Shown here in pieces: positions 24,301 through 39,300 of a stretch of 64,000 bases of DNA. The notes under the pieces are model-generated. The model ran no database searches and had not been told where the DNA came from. It saw only the letters and a list, made by a program, of their open reading frames with translations. Position numbers and translations under genes: made by a program. The DNA is from Ligula intestinalis (taxonomy: Eukaryota > Platyhelminthes > Cestoda > Diphyllobothriidea > Diphyllobothriidae): positions 52,977,153 to 53,041,152 of the forward strand of contig JAYGXS010000001.1 in assembly GCA_036362985.1 (NCBI GenBank), read 5' to 3'. Each line of letters starts with the position of its first letter. The stretch's first letter is position 1.

Positions 24301-27300
24301 ACAATTAATTCTTCGTCTGCCGCAATTATGTCACTGCTTACACATAAGCTATTATTATTTGGAGTGTTTTGGATGCATTTAGAAGTTAAATAACCCAAAG
24401 TAATGTTTTATGTTTTAACTGCTTAGGACCTCCTAATGGTGATAGCGTATGGACCAACAGAGGCGCGACTTCCGGCGGTGTGTCATCTCTTTCATTATTG
24501 GCCCGATCTCTGTCCCACCGCCTTTCAAAACTGTGATGCTCTAAAGCCGAAACATTACACCTGGGAACGTACGCTTCTAACTTTTAATTACAATATGACC
24601 TTGTACCTACAAAATGTTTGTAAAAAAGTCTTATTTTGTTCTGCCTAAATATGCTCATACATGCTTCCTTAAACCTTTTACAGTCCTTGGTGTCCATGAT
24701 ATTATTGGCATGCGACCCTTTCTGTACACAAAATAGATACATTAGTTCAGGAGAATTCGCAGTTGCGTTATTTATTGACTTAATCATTTATTAAATCTTA
24801 TTTGGTCGAAACTGCAGTTATTCGACACGACTTGCTATAGTTCTTATAACTGATATCCTCTTCATGTCGACCCTGAACTGTAATCAAGCGACATCATAGA
24901 ATTATAAATCAATTTTAATGAAATAAGACATGAAGAATGAACGTCAATTGCAGTATCTATCCCTAAACCTTTTTAAACGTAAGAAAGTTCCTGCAGATAT
25001 TCGACGCTTATGTATGAATGCAAAGATTAACCTTGTACCTTGTAGACCCACAAAGTCTCCCGGAATACTTACACCGGTTTGTTTGTTCATCTTGAATAAA
25101 CCGCAGGAAGTAGTTTATGCGTACGAATCTGTCACGCCGTTTGATTCTCGAGAAATGAAAATATTCCCTTACCATCATTTTGTGCGTTTATATTGCAGCT
25201 TGGAGACCTGTGACCTGTGAACGCACGGACTGTCCCAACAAGGCCGGCAAGACGTTTGCAATGAAGGTCAGTTAGACTAGCTTTCTGTTCGAGGTCACTA
25301 AGTGGTGTCACTAGTCAACTTACGCTTGATCAATGTAGCGTCCTTTTTTTCGGGAGGGTGATTATGCTTATGGTTTAACGTCACTTTGCGGGGTTTCGTG
25401 CGGACCAGGTATTGCGCATCGAATTTTTATCGTGGTAAATTAGCAAAGTTGGGGTTTCGATGTTCTTAACTCTAAGTATACCGATATGTGACATACCAGT
25501 ATCACTTCGATGGCAACCGCAAATATGTTCGACACATTACCCGTGCAGAATAGAATAAGGCTGCTAAAAACCATCGTGCATGTTCAAACTGCCGGTCCGG
25601 TAAAAGTTATGATTAAATGTATTTCCTAAAGAACCGAGTCTCAACGGAGAGATGCTTTCCATATTTTGCTGAAAATCTGTCCTCTCTATATTAAATGCAG
25701 TGTTCTTTGACTTTTTGATTTTGTTTTTGAAAATGTCTACAGCTTAGAAATTTTGTGATACCGCAGTTGTTACTTATGTGTAGAACTGTACCGAAAATTG
25801 ATACTTCCCTCTTTATCTGGAGCCTATGGTTTGCACTTCTCATAAACAGTAGTCTGTTTATAACTTGCAACATTCCCCTACTGGCAGCGGTTTTTCCTGT
25901 GAAGAAAACATGTTGCACTTTTCCCTTATGGTTGAAATGAAACTGATCTGCCTTTATGTAGATGACCACGGATGCGCAAATTTCCGTACGCCACGGCAAC
26001 AAACCACCACCTTTCTACGTCTGTCTAGACTGCGCTGATGCTCTGAACCGTAGGGATTTTGACCAGTTAACAGACATCCTCCTACCAAGTCGGCAGGTAA
26101 TAATCCCCAGTTTCATAAGCTGGTGAACTTAATTTTCATAAATTGCTTTCATTACGCTCAATAATATCTGAGAATTTACTAGCAGAACGCTTATAGCCTT
26201 CATGTATATGACGTGTATTAGTGAGATCATTCAAAGATTGACTGGTTCAGCATCGTTGCGTCATATTTTCTGACAAGGGTAAAATCAGTCTGCCTCTCTA
26301 AAGGGTAAAAAGAATAGATGGAAGCGAAAGGACAGTTTCAAGCATCACCAGAAGGTAATGCAATCAGACGTCACCTAACACAGGGCCACCGCAAAGCAGT
26401 CGTAAAATGTTATTTCAAATTAAAAACATTTAAGATCGGTGCAAACCCCTAAATGACGCCTCAAGGCTTTGGGTAGCAATGACCGTCCTAGAAAGCATGT
26501 AACCAGACAATTTTAGCGCTTCCCACAAACGGTGATATGATGATTCGGAATAATGTTTATTAACCCAATGAGGCACCTTCAGCGTTGCGGACTTTCTTTT
26601 TGCTCGACAATGGGTTTTGGTGTTTCGAGGAATTTCTGAATATGGCTCACATGGCCATCTCCATAAGAACTAACATTCAAAAAATTTTTCTTTTTCAGTA
26701 AATGCTTTTAATATACATATTATTTTAAAGGTTTGAGTATAAACATAAGATAAAATGTAGATTAATGGACGAAAGTATGAAAATACTGAAAAGGAAGATC
26801 TTAGACGAAGTCTAACCCAACAAGGGCAGCATGCATAATAGATTTTCAATGAAGAAAAGTCCTTTTGATATAAAGAACGACGTATGGCTACACCCTGAAC
26901 TAACGATAAGATTTAAATGCATTGGTCTAGTTTATAGCCATTTGTAACGTCTGCGGAACTTGAGGGTTAGAAATTATTTCTTTATAAAAGATATCACTTA
27001 ATTTAAAAATTTATTTTCTGGAGTATTAAGCGTGACTGATTTGTTAGGAATATACCGTTATCGAGATTAATTGATACAGTTAATACGTAGTCAGTCTCCA
27101 GTAATAAATAAACAGTCAATATTTTGTGAGTTGGGCGGCACCGTTGCATCTAATAGGGTTCGCTGAGAATTGTTTCTAAAAACTTCTCTCTATTAATTTT
27201 GCCTTTGTACAAACGTGTTTAATTTATTGAGTCTTCTTCCCTCAAAGAACCGTTCAGCTATCCATTCATAGAGGTAGTTTCTCCCTAAGTAAAAAATTAA

Positions 27301-30300
27301 TCCTATGAATATAAAAAGCGATAAATGAATTACTAATGTGCTAGGTAGAGGAAAGCCATAATTAATACACTATATAAAGACTACTATGTACAAAAATTCA
27401 CCAAACAAGCCCAATAAAATACCAGTCGAGGACCTAACATTCGTTAGCAAAAGTGATCATTATTTCTGCAACGGTATATGAGCAACGATAGCTTCACAAT
27501 CAAAAGAGATACCAGTGATAAGACTGAGTCGCAGGGATTAGAAATGGACAAAAATGGTGCGGTTTTAAATAAGGAGAACGCTTCGTCTACACGTGGCAAA
27601 CCACACCTTTTTATTTCTCAGGCCTAGATTAGACCTTAAAAACAAATTCACCTCGGTGTAAGAGACACGTTAGCTACCCTTGTTGGGCTTGGCTCTCTGG
27701 CCGACGCAGTCAACTAGCTGTCGCCGCCGTCAATACATGCTTGTGAAGCTATAGACGAGGTCTGGGTGACATGTTGGCCAGACGGCGTGAACAACCTCGT
27801 AAAGCAGTAAAAGTTTGAAACCAGCAGGCCATCCAGCTTTTTAGTGCTCAATGGCGATAAGTTATACGCGTAAAATAAAATTGACACCTATGGAGCAGAG
27901 ACAATTGTATTGTCCTTCTTTTATAAAAAGGAGGTTGTCATTTCTAAGCCGACTACATGCGTTCTTTCATAACTCTAGATAACTATTTTGGCCTATGCTT
28001 CGAAAACCTTTCCCTGGGAGCAGATTCATTTTGCATCCAGAAAGCGAAGAAATGGTGTTTGATCGTTATTTGTGATTTGTGTATACGAGATTTACCTAAA
28101 GGCGCTGGACAAAACGCACTAGTTGGAAACTGAAAACTTTTGATCAATCGAATTAGGTTATACACATGTTCTTCTTTTTCCAATTTACAAACATTCCTAG
28201 TTCACCGCTCAGTATTTCATATGTTGGCAATACACCAATGAGTAAGTCATTGCGATCGCGAATTTTACTTACCCCTTATTTTCTTGAACCTTTTAAGAGG
28301 TTGAAAATAGGACTTACCGTCGAAACATGACAGAGGAACCTGACTACCTTACTTTGAAAATGTAACCACCAAAGGCTTAAGACCTATATCACTCAAAGTC
28401 TTACCTTCACACAGGATGCTATTTGCGTCCCTATGTTCTGGAAGTAGAAAATAATTGTGCGCTCTATGCTGCTGTATAGAAAGATTAAAGAAAGTTCGTA
28501 GTCAGTGTAAAAAGAGTCCTTATGCGTGTGATTAGTTAAGAATTTGCCAACGACGCTGGTCAACCCAATCCACTGGACTGAAAATTTTGAACCGAGTTTT
28601 CCAGAACCTCGCATTTTACTTCCTTCCCTCCTCGATCAGGTCTCCGCAGGGGTATTACGCGCAAAAAATTATGAAAATAATGCTTTTATTGAAGAGAAAT
28701 CTTCCCTACTTTTATAAAAGTCCGGCGTATTCGTATAATGCTGTCCCCATCAACAACGTTATATTTATCGTGCGCGGTTTCAGCATATCGGCCAAACTCT
28801 GTCACCTGTGTCGGAAAAGGAGTGCTCCCACACTTACTAGAGCTTGATTTGAAAATCAAACTCATTAAGCAGAAAAATAAAGGTCGCCATGCCAGAACTG
28901 ACAAGGCCCACGCTATCACGGGCCAAGCAGACAGTGGAGTAAAAAAGTCAAAACTACTTCTTGATGCATACATATAATTAGGTTTTAGACAGTAACTGAT
29001 AGTTAAGATTGAAGATATTCGCTATTCATTGGATATGGTAGGTCTATTGTCGCAGTTCGGAGGGAACCTAGGTTTCATCCGCGACTTTCATCGCAGAAAC
29101 CGCTGGAAAATTATTGAAGATTGTTGCTTTAGTGTCATTACGCCCTCGTGCATATAGAGTCTTTGTCAGATCGGTTGTGGTCCGCTGTGACCTTTCTCAG
29201 CCGGAATCGATGGTCATTAGAGGTCGAGTGGCGCGTTGTTCAAATTGGTTGATTCTACTGCCTCATGGGCTTGTGCATGAGTTGTCAGTTAACGAATGTA
29301 AAACTGACACATAATGTACCTAAGCTCCTCATTATTAGGACAAAGTTTGCACGACATAATCGCGATCAGGTTGTCACTTTTATTTTCCTCGGAGATGATC
29401 GAAAAGACTACAGATCACCACTCAATCGTTTACAGTTTCGACACCGCTCACCGCTAGGTGGCATTAGTAACGACCAATGTCCTTGACCTAGAATATGCAT
29501 TCCGATCTCTGATAAAAACCGAATATACGTTGAGGTCTGAGTAAATCATCGACTCCCGTATCTTGTTGATGTTTGCATCTAGCTCCTAATATTTACCTTT
29601 CCTTTTTAATAGATTAGTTCGGTCTGCGAGTCAAAAACCTGTCGCAGTAAGAATAATACCGCAGTCATCACATGCTTCTCTGTGGAGTGCGCTTTCCTAA
29701 ACGGCAATCGGCCGATTCGGTTCTGTGAGACATGCCATCTCATCAGACACAGTTCACAATTAACGGCTTCCGACGGCAGCGGTACCGGCGTGTCAGAGTC
29801 AGCCGGAAACGAGCACGTCTTTCAGGTGAGTGTGAACAGAAGGCAAGAATTCAAAATTAACAGAATCAGTTACGGTTCCGCTCTCTTTCTTAAAAGTGGC
29901 TAAGTACGTGGTCAGAATGCTCTGGAAGTTTGATCACAGAGAATGCAGTTCTTTTTTAACCATTTTTTTTATCATATCGCGCTTTACGGCGTAGACTCAG
30001 ATCCCGGATGTCTGGTCAAGCAGTCTTGACTTGCAGCCCTGCATGCTTGAATCAATCATTGCTCTTTCGCGAGAAAGTAACCCGCGCTGGCGTCAGCTTC
30101 TGCGTGGCTACAGCGAGGATGGGCGGACAACTGGAGGGAGCGCTGGCAACTCCCTAGGCGGTCAGAGCACACCAGCAGCTCCAGCCGGTCCCGGCGGACC
30201 ACAGATGCCACCGGACTTCCTCGCAAGTGGGCCCGGGGGCGCTGCTGTGCAGGTGTTGGGAGCAGCCCCCTCTGCTCTTACTGGTCAAACCGCACAATAT

Positions 30301-33300
30301 CTGGCCAATCAGCAGGGAGGACAAGAACCTGCAAATATATCGGTATGCACGAAATGCCTTGCTTCTGTCCAGTCGGAAAATTAGGCTAATGAGCCGAAAA
30401 GAGGACTGAGCTTGCAGACAGACGTTCGCTTTTATAAATCAGCGATGCGTTTCATCTTTAATTGCAAAGTGCCATCCTGATGTTTCTAAAAAGTCATCTT
30501 AATGCAGTGAACATAGCCTTCTTTTTTTTAAAATAAAACTCATAAAACTATACCTTTCGAGTCGTTTGAAAACAACCCGCACTTTGCTCGAGTGTTTTGA
30601 GGGAAATTGAGAATCTATCTAGGCCAGGCAGTTTGCATGAATAGAATATACTTCCATTCTGTGACAAATAAACATGATAATAGGGTAAAAAAATTTTGAA
30701 TAAGAGAGCAGATCCGTAAAAATTTACTATTTTGCGATCTCACGAGCTGGTTTCGTTAGTTCACAGGCTGCTCGCAGATGGGACTTTTACATGTTGACTG
30801 TCCAGAATTATCATCTGCTCCATTGGATACTAACTCATTTTACAAGCTAAACTACAATACCCAGACGTCTACTTAACGAAAAAGCTCAAACTATTTAGGT
30901 ATTCATTATAAAATTAAACTGCTGAAAGTTTTATTAGAAAAATACGTAGAAAGTAGAAGATAACCAAACGTTTTGTAGCTAGTATTGAAAAACGCGTCCA
31001 GCAAGCACAAAGAGCTCGATAATTCAACATAATCCCCTATTGCCGTCTTGGTGCAACAAAGTACAGCTCATGCAAATCGTTATCAAGAAGTAATTTAGAA
31101 AATAGATATAGCCCCTATAATGAAAAAGTTGATCGATTGCCGTTTCTCACTGCTACTACTTTTCAAAAGCTGAAGTATACGGAAAAGTTATCAACTGAAT
31201 TAGATGACATCCAATGTAGTGCAGACGAGTCGATCAATTTAAATCTTCGATCTTTCAATGAGGTTTGATTAATTTTGATTCGACTATAAAGGTAAATGTA
31301 CCTGCACTTTTGGTTTTCAGGGCCGAACGGACGCCACAGGAAATCTGCGCGTAAATTATTCAAACTTGGGTAGATATGTCGTTGGTGTAAATGGTGAGCC
31401 GGAGGTAGCCCTAGAAGGCAGGTATGACGACGAAGATCACAAGGTGTTGGCGATCTACGGAGCCCTTCTTGCAGGAGAAAAGTGTCGACCAACCGAAAAA
31501 ACCAACACGGTATGACTCTAAAAAAGTTCTGGCGTCTCTGTGCAGACTAACGTATTTTCCCTCTTCAAATTATACTGACTGCACTTCTATTTGTGGTAAG
31601 TGTGCCTTTTTAAAAACAATTGGGTGCCAGTGTCCCTGAGTCACTTATCCAAGTAGAGAGGTTTCGACTTGTTTTTAGAGGTTTTGAAACCAAAGGCAAA
31701 CAAACGGCGTAAGAGAAGTTACGCTTGGTGATTTTTTGAATACAGATAAAGGTAATCTGATGCTGCTCAATAACCGCGGCGTAATTTGAATTGCAATTAT
31801 ATCTTCTCAAATTCAGGTCTACACAAACTGCATACCTTGTAAACATGTCAACTCTATACGCTTAGTTTTTGTTAAGGGCAGCAAGGGTTGTCATTTTTAT
31901 TTTTTTCATGATTGGAGTGGGCGATCAGTGTTATGGCAACGCTGTCAGTCTGTAGATGCAACGTTGCCGGTCTAAATCTGATCACTAGGACGATTAATTC
32001 CGCCCTTTCGCTCTGTATTGCGATCCTATTTTGCATACCTTAATTTCTTGCTTGAAAGAAAGCCCTTAACGTTGAAAAGTATCGTGGACACTCGTTATCA
32101 ATGGCTATACTACGCAACCAAGAAATGTGAATAAAACATTATATTGGTAGATTCTAGTATTTTGAATGTGCCCTTTCGTCCAGTGCAGTTTAAGCAACCA
32201 AACTGGCAATGGTTTGACCAGAACATGTGGTAGTTTGGTAAGGTCAGCCAGGTTTTCGGCTCTGTGCTGTCCTGAAATAATAGTCTCTCCCTTTTCTAGT
32301 CACCCGTTTGCCACAGCCTTTAACAAAATAAGGGAATTTTATGACCTCTTGATTCAGTTAAAAAGCATATGAAAAATTCATTTAGTTGACAAGGACTACA
32401 ACTGTCAAGTGACTTTTACTTCGTTATTTTATCAATTCGAAAATGAATCCAGAAGATTGTTTGGTTGAGTATAAATAACTATCATTACTGTGTTCTGATA
32501 AAAAGTTTAATTGGTATTTTCTCTGTGGCAATAAAATTTGAAGTTACTCGCAGAACCTTTTGAAATGGTTAACTGAGAAAGTTCCCATCTTCCTGGTATT
32601 GAATACACCGTGTATTCTCTCTGGATTTGCCCCCTTAAACTGACCTGTTGTGGAAAATTTAACATAACAGAATGTATATGAACCCTCTGCCCAATTAATG
32701 GGATCAAAATAAGTTTTATGCCTTCGATAAATAAGTCGTTTTTTATAATTACAGGATCTTCTTACACGTGTTACTGCTGGTATATTCAATTGGTTTCTCG
32801 ATACTGTTTACACAACCGAAGGTAAGTTAAATGGCACTACATACATCACAGGTCTGTTATGTCAACCTGTCTTTACATGCATCGCTTTATTCCCAAGATA
32901 GGACGAGAGGTCCTTCTACCTATTTAAATGTTACTTAACCTCGTTTGTGCCGTATACTATCCTCAAACGCGCTGAAATTTTGCGTCTGATCAGTCTATTT
33001 TATTCCACTTTTGCCCACTCTTATTAGCCACCACATTCTATCCAGGGCAAGGAACGCTTAAAAGACACTGTAACTTCCCTACTTACCGTGTTACTGGGGA
33101 AAATGTTTGATGACCGTTTTGGTGTTTTAAACTGCACTCATTTCCGCTTCGCTTGGAAAGCCGTCTAGCATAGGCAGAGGGTTGCGTGGCTTTGGTCTTT
33201 TACTGTCTGCATAATCTTTTTCACCATGTCTCCGCACAAGCCTATTGTGTTTGTTCAGCGCAGGGTGTTTTGGCCTCTCTGTTGCGCCCTAGTTGTTTCC

Positions 33301-36300
33301 CATGCCTCTTTATGTTTTCACCTGTCATTTAAACTCCTCGAATTCAGCACATTTTGCGTGCTTGAATTTTACTGCTCTTGCAGAAGCATCCAAACTTCGA
33401 AGTATAGAACTACACCCCGGTTTTATATGCAAGGTGTTTGCTACTCCATTTTGCCCACGTTTGACTCAGGATCTTTACTAGCCCATGCACGTAAACTTAT
33501 TCACTACGAACTAATTATCCATGCGACATATTATTTAATTCATGATGTGTTTGACGAGAAGGAAATCGGCATCATTGTCATGAATATTTTTAAAATGATT
33601 GCAAGTTGTTTGGCAGTCAGAGCCACACAACCTGAACGGACAGCATTTAAGGGCAATTATTATACAATAACCATTATACAGAAAGAATATGTACCTCAAA
33701 ATTGTCAAAATGACCATTGGCGATAGGGACATTTTAAAAGGGATTGACACCCTTTTAAGGTAAATGTGTTATGTTTTGCTTAGCAGAAAACTAATGACAA
33801 TGGTTGACACCGAAAATATTTCATATTGAAGCATTTTATTTCCAACCCAGTGACATTTGCGTTAATAATTAACCCAACACTGTTGTGGAGGTTATGCTTC
33901 TACCGGGCGGTATAGTCCATTGAAAAGACTCCGAACGTAAACTTTTAATTGAATTAATATATCGTTCGTTGGAAAAGTGCTAATTTTGGATCAAATACGT
34001 ATTGAGTGACAGTCTTCCGCATGTTTTATCTTCTTACATATCAAGCGTTCATCCCATGAGACAAGAGTAGTTTCTATTATGGTATAATTCCTGTGTAAAA
34101 TAGAGTTTTTCTAGTCAAAATAAGGCAAGCTTATTGTTCCTCATAGTTTCAAGTTAAATAACGCCTTGTTGAAGCGGCAAGCAAACTGTGAATTATGGGA
34201 CCCGACAAATCACATTACTTATTGATTTCAGGTTTTTTGATCTAGCTAGCAAAGTTATACGTGTATGCCGAGTTTCAAGATATCCGTTCATAATGTCACG
34301 AGTAGTTTACTGAAAATGTCCATCAAAAACGCACTTTCGAACCATATGTAAAGAGAATCATGTCCTACATATAATTATATCCGGAGAAAATAAGTGGATA
34401 TGGGTGACAAATTTCCGTGTGAATTTTTAAGAACAGAGGTAATCTAAACACATCAGTCCGACATAACCCTGTTTCACATAGTGAGTAAACTTTTTTTCAT
34501 ATAACTTAGTCATCGTAGGTGGCCGGGAATACCATCCATCAAATGCCACGGGCTCGCTCTAAATGAAAAACTAATAGCTTTTTTTGCATGTAAGTAAAAA
34601 TAAGACTTTGCATCAAAGTACTTCAAAGAGAAAAACTAATTCGTATACTTTTACTAATGCCGCATGTGCTTCAGCGTACTACAGTACACCACAAAATATT
34701 TCCTTCTTGTTAACTAAGCCTATATTACCAAACTTTACGTAAAATTTTTTAAGAAATAGTAGGCTTTTAAAGTTCCACACCGGCTGAAAACTTACGCAAA
34801 AGATTTATCACTAGGCATTGAATAAGTAGAAATCAGTTGCTCTCACTTATAGTCGTATTGCAGATTGAGACTTCTCTTTTACTTCTTTTCTGTTCGGCTC
34901 GACTAATTTATTATTTTTTAAATATTGCATGTTTCTTAGAGTAACAACATCGCCTCATGTTCCAGAGGTACAAATAAGTTGTTATGTTTCCCATTTGATC
35001 ATCTATGAACCCTTTTAATCCATTCGGATTAACATGGCCATCAATCAATCGGTAAAAGCCCTCCCATGCGTTCTGGTCACTGTGAGGTCCGCACTACATA
35101 TATGATATTTCGATAACAGAATAATGGCTCTCGCACTGTTGTCATGATCTCTCAGAAAGACTCCTCCTGCCTCAAAAATAATAAATCAATCTGAGTAATA
35201 TAAACCACTGCAGGGAGAGTTCTCATTAAGGCGCTCTATAAGATCAAGAAGAGTTAATGGATTCTAAAATACCTATTGTACTCTTGAAGACGAAACAAAT
35301 GCAAAAACAATTTACAAAGTACACGATCATCCATGGTTTATACTACTTCAAAACTTTGAACGAAGATGCTGGACCTGCGTAAACTTTATGTTCTGTCCGT
35401 TGCCCGTTGCAACTATTTATCTCTCAGGTGTTCTCAAATAACACCAGATATTTTGCCCATCCACTAGTGCCGTTGTTTTTTTACCATTACGCTCACGTCC
35501 ATCAAATATCATCTGTAGCCAAGATAACATACCCTACGGTTGTTAACTAGCCACTAACTACGCAATAGACGACGCTTCTTGTTGCGTTATTTTGCCCTTA
35601 CATCGCGCTTCCATTTCTATGCAACTGTCCGCCTTACTGTCATCTGCTCTGCTTGCAATCGATTGCTGCTATTTGCGTCGACGTTTCGCCTTTTTTGTCG
35701 CGAATGCATGCTTGGCCTTGTTCAGTCAGTGTTCGACTGTTCGATAATTGGCTCAAACTTCCTCTCCTAGATGAACTTGGTGATTTGATTGAACGCGTTA
35801 AGAGCGAGGTGAGTCGCAAAACCTATTTTACTAATTTTCGCAATTTTGATTGGCGGGATGCAGCTCTCCGTTTTCTGATTGGCCGGTTGACGGAGCAAAT
35901 GTTTTCTTTTAAGAAGGATGGAGTTTTCCCAGAGGGATTTGAGAATAATTTAGTTCAAACATGCAATGCCATGAAGATAACATTAAAATAGACCAACGAA
36001 CCAAAGACCTTGATTAATATGTGCGCTTTGTTAACACGATGGCATTTCTCTAAAAATACGAAAGATTAATTGGCCCGCATAAGTTATCAAAAACAACATT
36101 TTCTCATTGGATAATGAGCATATTATTAGTATTTGATGCAATTCAATCTTATGTGTCACATGGATCGATTAAATCGAACATGCTAACGGGCTGGGTTATG
36201 AGAAGGACAACGAAATGAACTATTTATTCAAGTTTCAGCAGACCAAAGGATTCATGTGAATGGTCGGTAGAATATAGTCAAATAGACCAAATTACCTTGA

Positions 36301-39300
36301 ACGGCAGAATAATCGAATTGAATTCAAGCCGCCCGAATTTTACCTTCAATTGGGTATAACTGGTGTCATCTGTTTGTTTCCAATTTTTAATAGCCAAAAG
36401 CTGCTCTCATTAAGACGACGAACCAGCTCACGTGTCGGACGCTTTGTCAAGTAGAACAGTCTTTGTCTGCCTGTATGAAGCTTGCTGTGTAGTTGTAACC
36501 GAATGATAGATAACTCAATTTTCAGGTTGACTTGAATTGTCTAGCATTATAGCACCGATACGAATTTGTAGTCCTACTTGCTTGATTTATTCTCATCGCA
36601 GGCGTTTATCGGCTGTCTGCATTTCCCATTTCACGTGCTCCGGCTAATTAAATAACGATTCTACATATTTGAGCGGGTGACTTTTGCTCAATTGAATGTT
36701 GTCGTCGAATAAGTATTCGTACTGCTAATGGACGGGGTAAAAAGTGAAATATTGTTACCCTGGCCCCTTAATCTAGTAGTATACGTTTCACCAAACTTTA
36801 ATCATACGACCTATAAGGAATTCCCGTTTACCCCTCTATCTTCGTTCTGCTGACAAATGGAAGTTATTCTGGTGTAGTGATTCGAATACCTCCTGTCCAT
36901 AATGGTAGCATAAAGTACGGCTTTGCTCTCTTATGATTCAAAAACATTTATTATTAGATTAGGAAGAAGAAATATCGAGCACCGGATCAATTGATTTATT
37001 GTCCCGAGCTTTCCAACTCTAACAGGAGTTTATCTTCATCTCTGAAGGTGAACTCCTGTAAGAGTTCGAAAGCTCAGGACAATAAATCAATTGATCCGGT
37101 GTTCGACATGTCTTCTTCCTTATCCATGTGGATACCTGGAACGCAAACTTATTCATTCATTCGGGAACATTTAAATACTGTTTTAATTTATAGTATATCA
37201 TGAAATGGGTTCAAGAAGTGCAACGTACACACCTGGAAGTTATTCTAGCTGTCCTACTTCCGCATCCCGTTGAAGTGGCCCGCGTGGGCAGTTGCTGGTA
37301 AGCCTCCTTTGCCCATTGCATGCAAAAAATTAAATACCTATAGGGATACTCTATGCTGCAAGACTACAGTTGTCAAACACGGACTCAGCCGGATTGGAAG
37401 TCTCATTCCATACGACATTATGACCTTTGAGGTTAGTGCAAACAGGCCTCTGATTTCTGCATGTTTAATTGCCACCTCCCTTATCAATTAACTGTCCAAC
37501 TATTGTGGACAGGAATATGCACACCGAGTTGAAAAGTGTTGCTCATTTAAACAAATCAAAAATGGCTCATTCCGAGCAAACACAATGAGTAAACACTTTT
37601 GAAAGCCCAGAGCTATGCTTTACGAATTCAAATGTTAGCATCAAGCACACTGTCAAACGTAACCCCAACAGGATAGCTTGTATAGAAAGTGTCCGCTTTT
37701 GCATTTTTCGGAGTTATACTTGATTCAAATGCAAATTTTTGTAAACAGGGTTTGCCAGGCGTTAGATGTACTTATAATCCTTCGAACTAAAACAATTTGC
37801 ATGTATGAACGGAGGCATGTGTCAAAAATATTTAACAAACTTCTGGAAATACACAATAATTGTCTGAAGATATACAATTTTCACGACTACAAGACGGCAG
37901 CTGGAGGATGGTGATTTGGAGTCCGGCTTATCGCCGCTGCCTTAGGCCGTCTACTTCAAACAGCCGGTGTTTCAGCTAGTATTGTAAACAAAACTTTTTT
38001 CCAATAGAAGTGAATATGCGAGTCGTAGGAAGCAGTTCCAAAGAAGAAGATGCGACCGCTGGAACAATAGTTTTATTTTACTGATGGTTCAGATACCGTC
38101 GGGAATCCTTAATGATAGGTAATGCTAGGATAGTCTGATTCATGCGCAGAATCAGACTACCATTACCTATGATCAAGGATCCCCGACGGAATCCGAAACG
38201 TCAAGAAAATAAAACTCTTGTTCCAGTGGTCGCAACTTCTTCTTCTTCAAATCCGTCTTTGATTTTTAACGTTTTACACTGCTCTCCATCTGCTTCATAC
38301 GATCGCCTGTTTCTTGGCCATCTAATTTGTTTTCAGAATTTTTGTATGACTTGTTATCCGTTTTTGAATTGTATCGCATGATTTATATCTTTTCTTCATT
38401 AATCTCAGGCACAAAGAATTTGTATGCCTTTTACCGTGACCTACATTTTCAAAACTATAAACGCAGTTGTATTCAGCAAAATGTCTGCTCAGGTGTAACG
38501 CTACAGTTTTATTCATAACAACATCTAAATACGAAGTGCTCGTGAAATTACTAACATCACAATGTTTAATAGACTTGGGACTACATCATTCCATACTGGT
38601 TGGAGGCGATTCGAACAGAAGTAAAGCCCGATGACTATCGTGAATTGGAAATCATTCTAAAGTAAGCGGTTTGCCGTTGAATCCGATTCTTCTTTAATGC
38701 GGTAGCTTTTGATTTTTATACTTTTATTCAATGAAGCATATGCTTTGACTTTATAAGCACAATCTATAAAGTAATGAGACCCAATGAGCTGAATAGTAAA
38801 CGGCTGCCAGAGTACATCTGTCTGCAACATCTTGGAATGTCCGCAGCAACATTGTATGTCGCTGATAGAAAACACGGCTTGTCTTTTGGCACCGTTATGT
38901 TGACGACACGTTTGTTATCATCAAGAATACCATGCTGCAACGTTTTCATAACTTGCTTCCTGACATAAAATTCATGAAGGAAGATAGACACAAACAGCAG
39001 CTACCTTTCCTTGATGAACTCGTCAAAAGAAGACTCTACGGTGAAATGGAGATAACGGTTTACAAGAAGGCCAAGAACTTAACACAACTTCTCAGTTTTT
39101 ACAGCAATCATCCGGTTGTCCACAAACAAAGCTGTGCGAAAAAACTCTTCAATCGGATTCAGTTTCACTGCACTCGACCGGAGGAAAAGGTAGACGAGGC
39201 TCGATATCTTCACAACCAATTTATGTGAAATGGATATCCGAAATTCGGGACGCGCATACAGGAACATCAGCTGGCCATCCGTAGACCTGACCCATTGTCT

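Noticed and set aside
33226..33726. 166-codon open frame in intron 13
   Set aside because: No family motif, AT-biased composition, no fitting splice borders or phase with neighbouring UNC79 exons.
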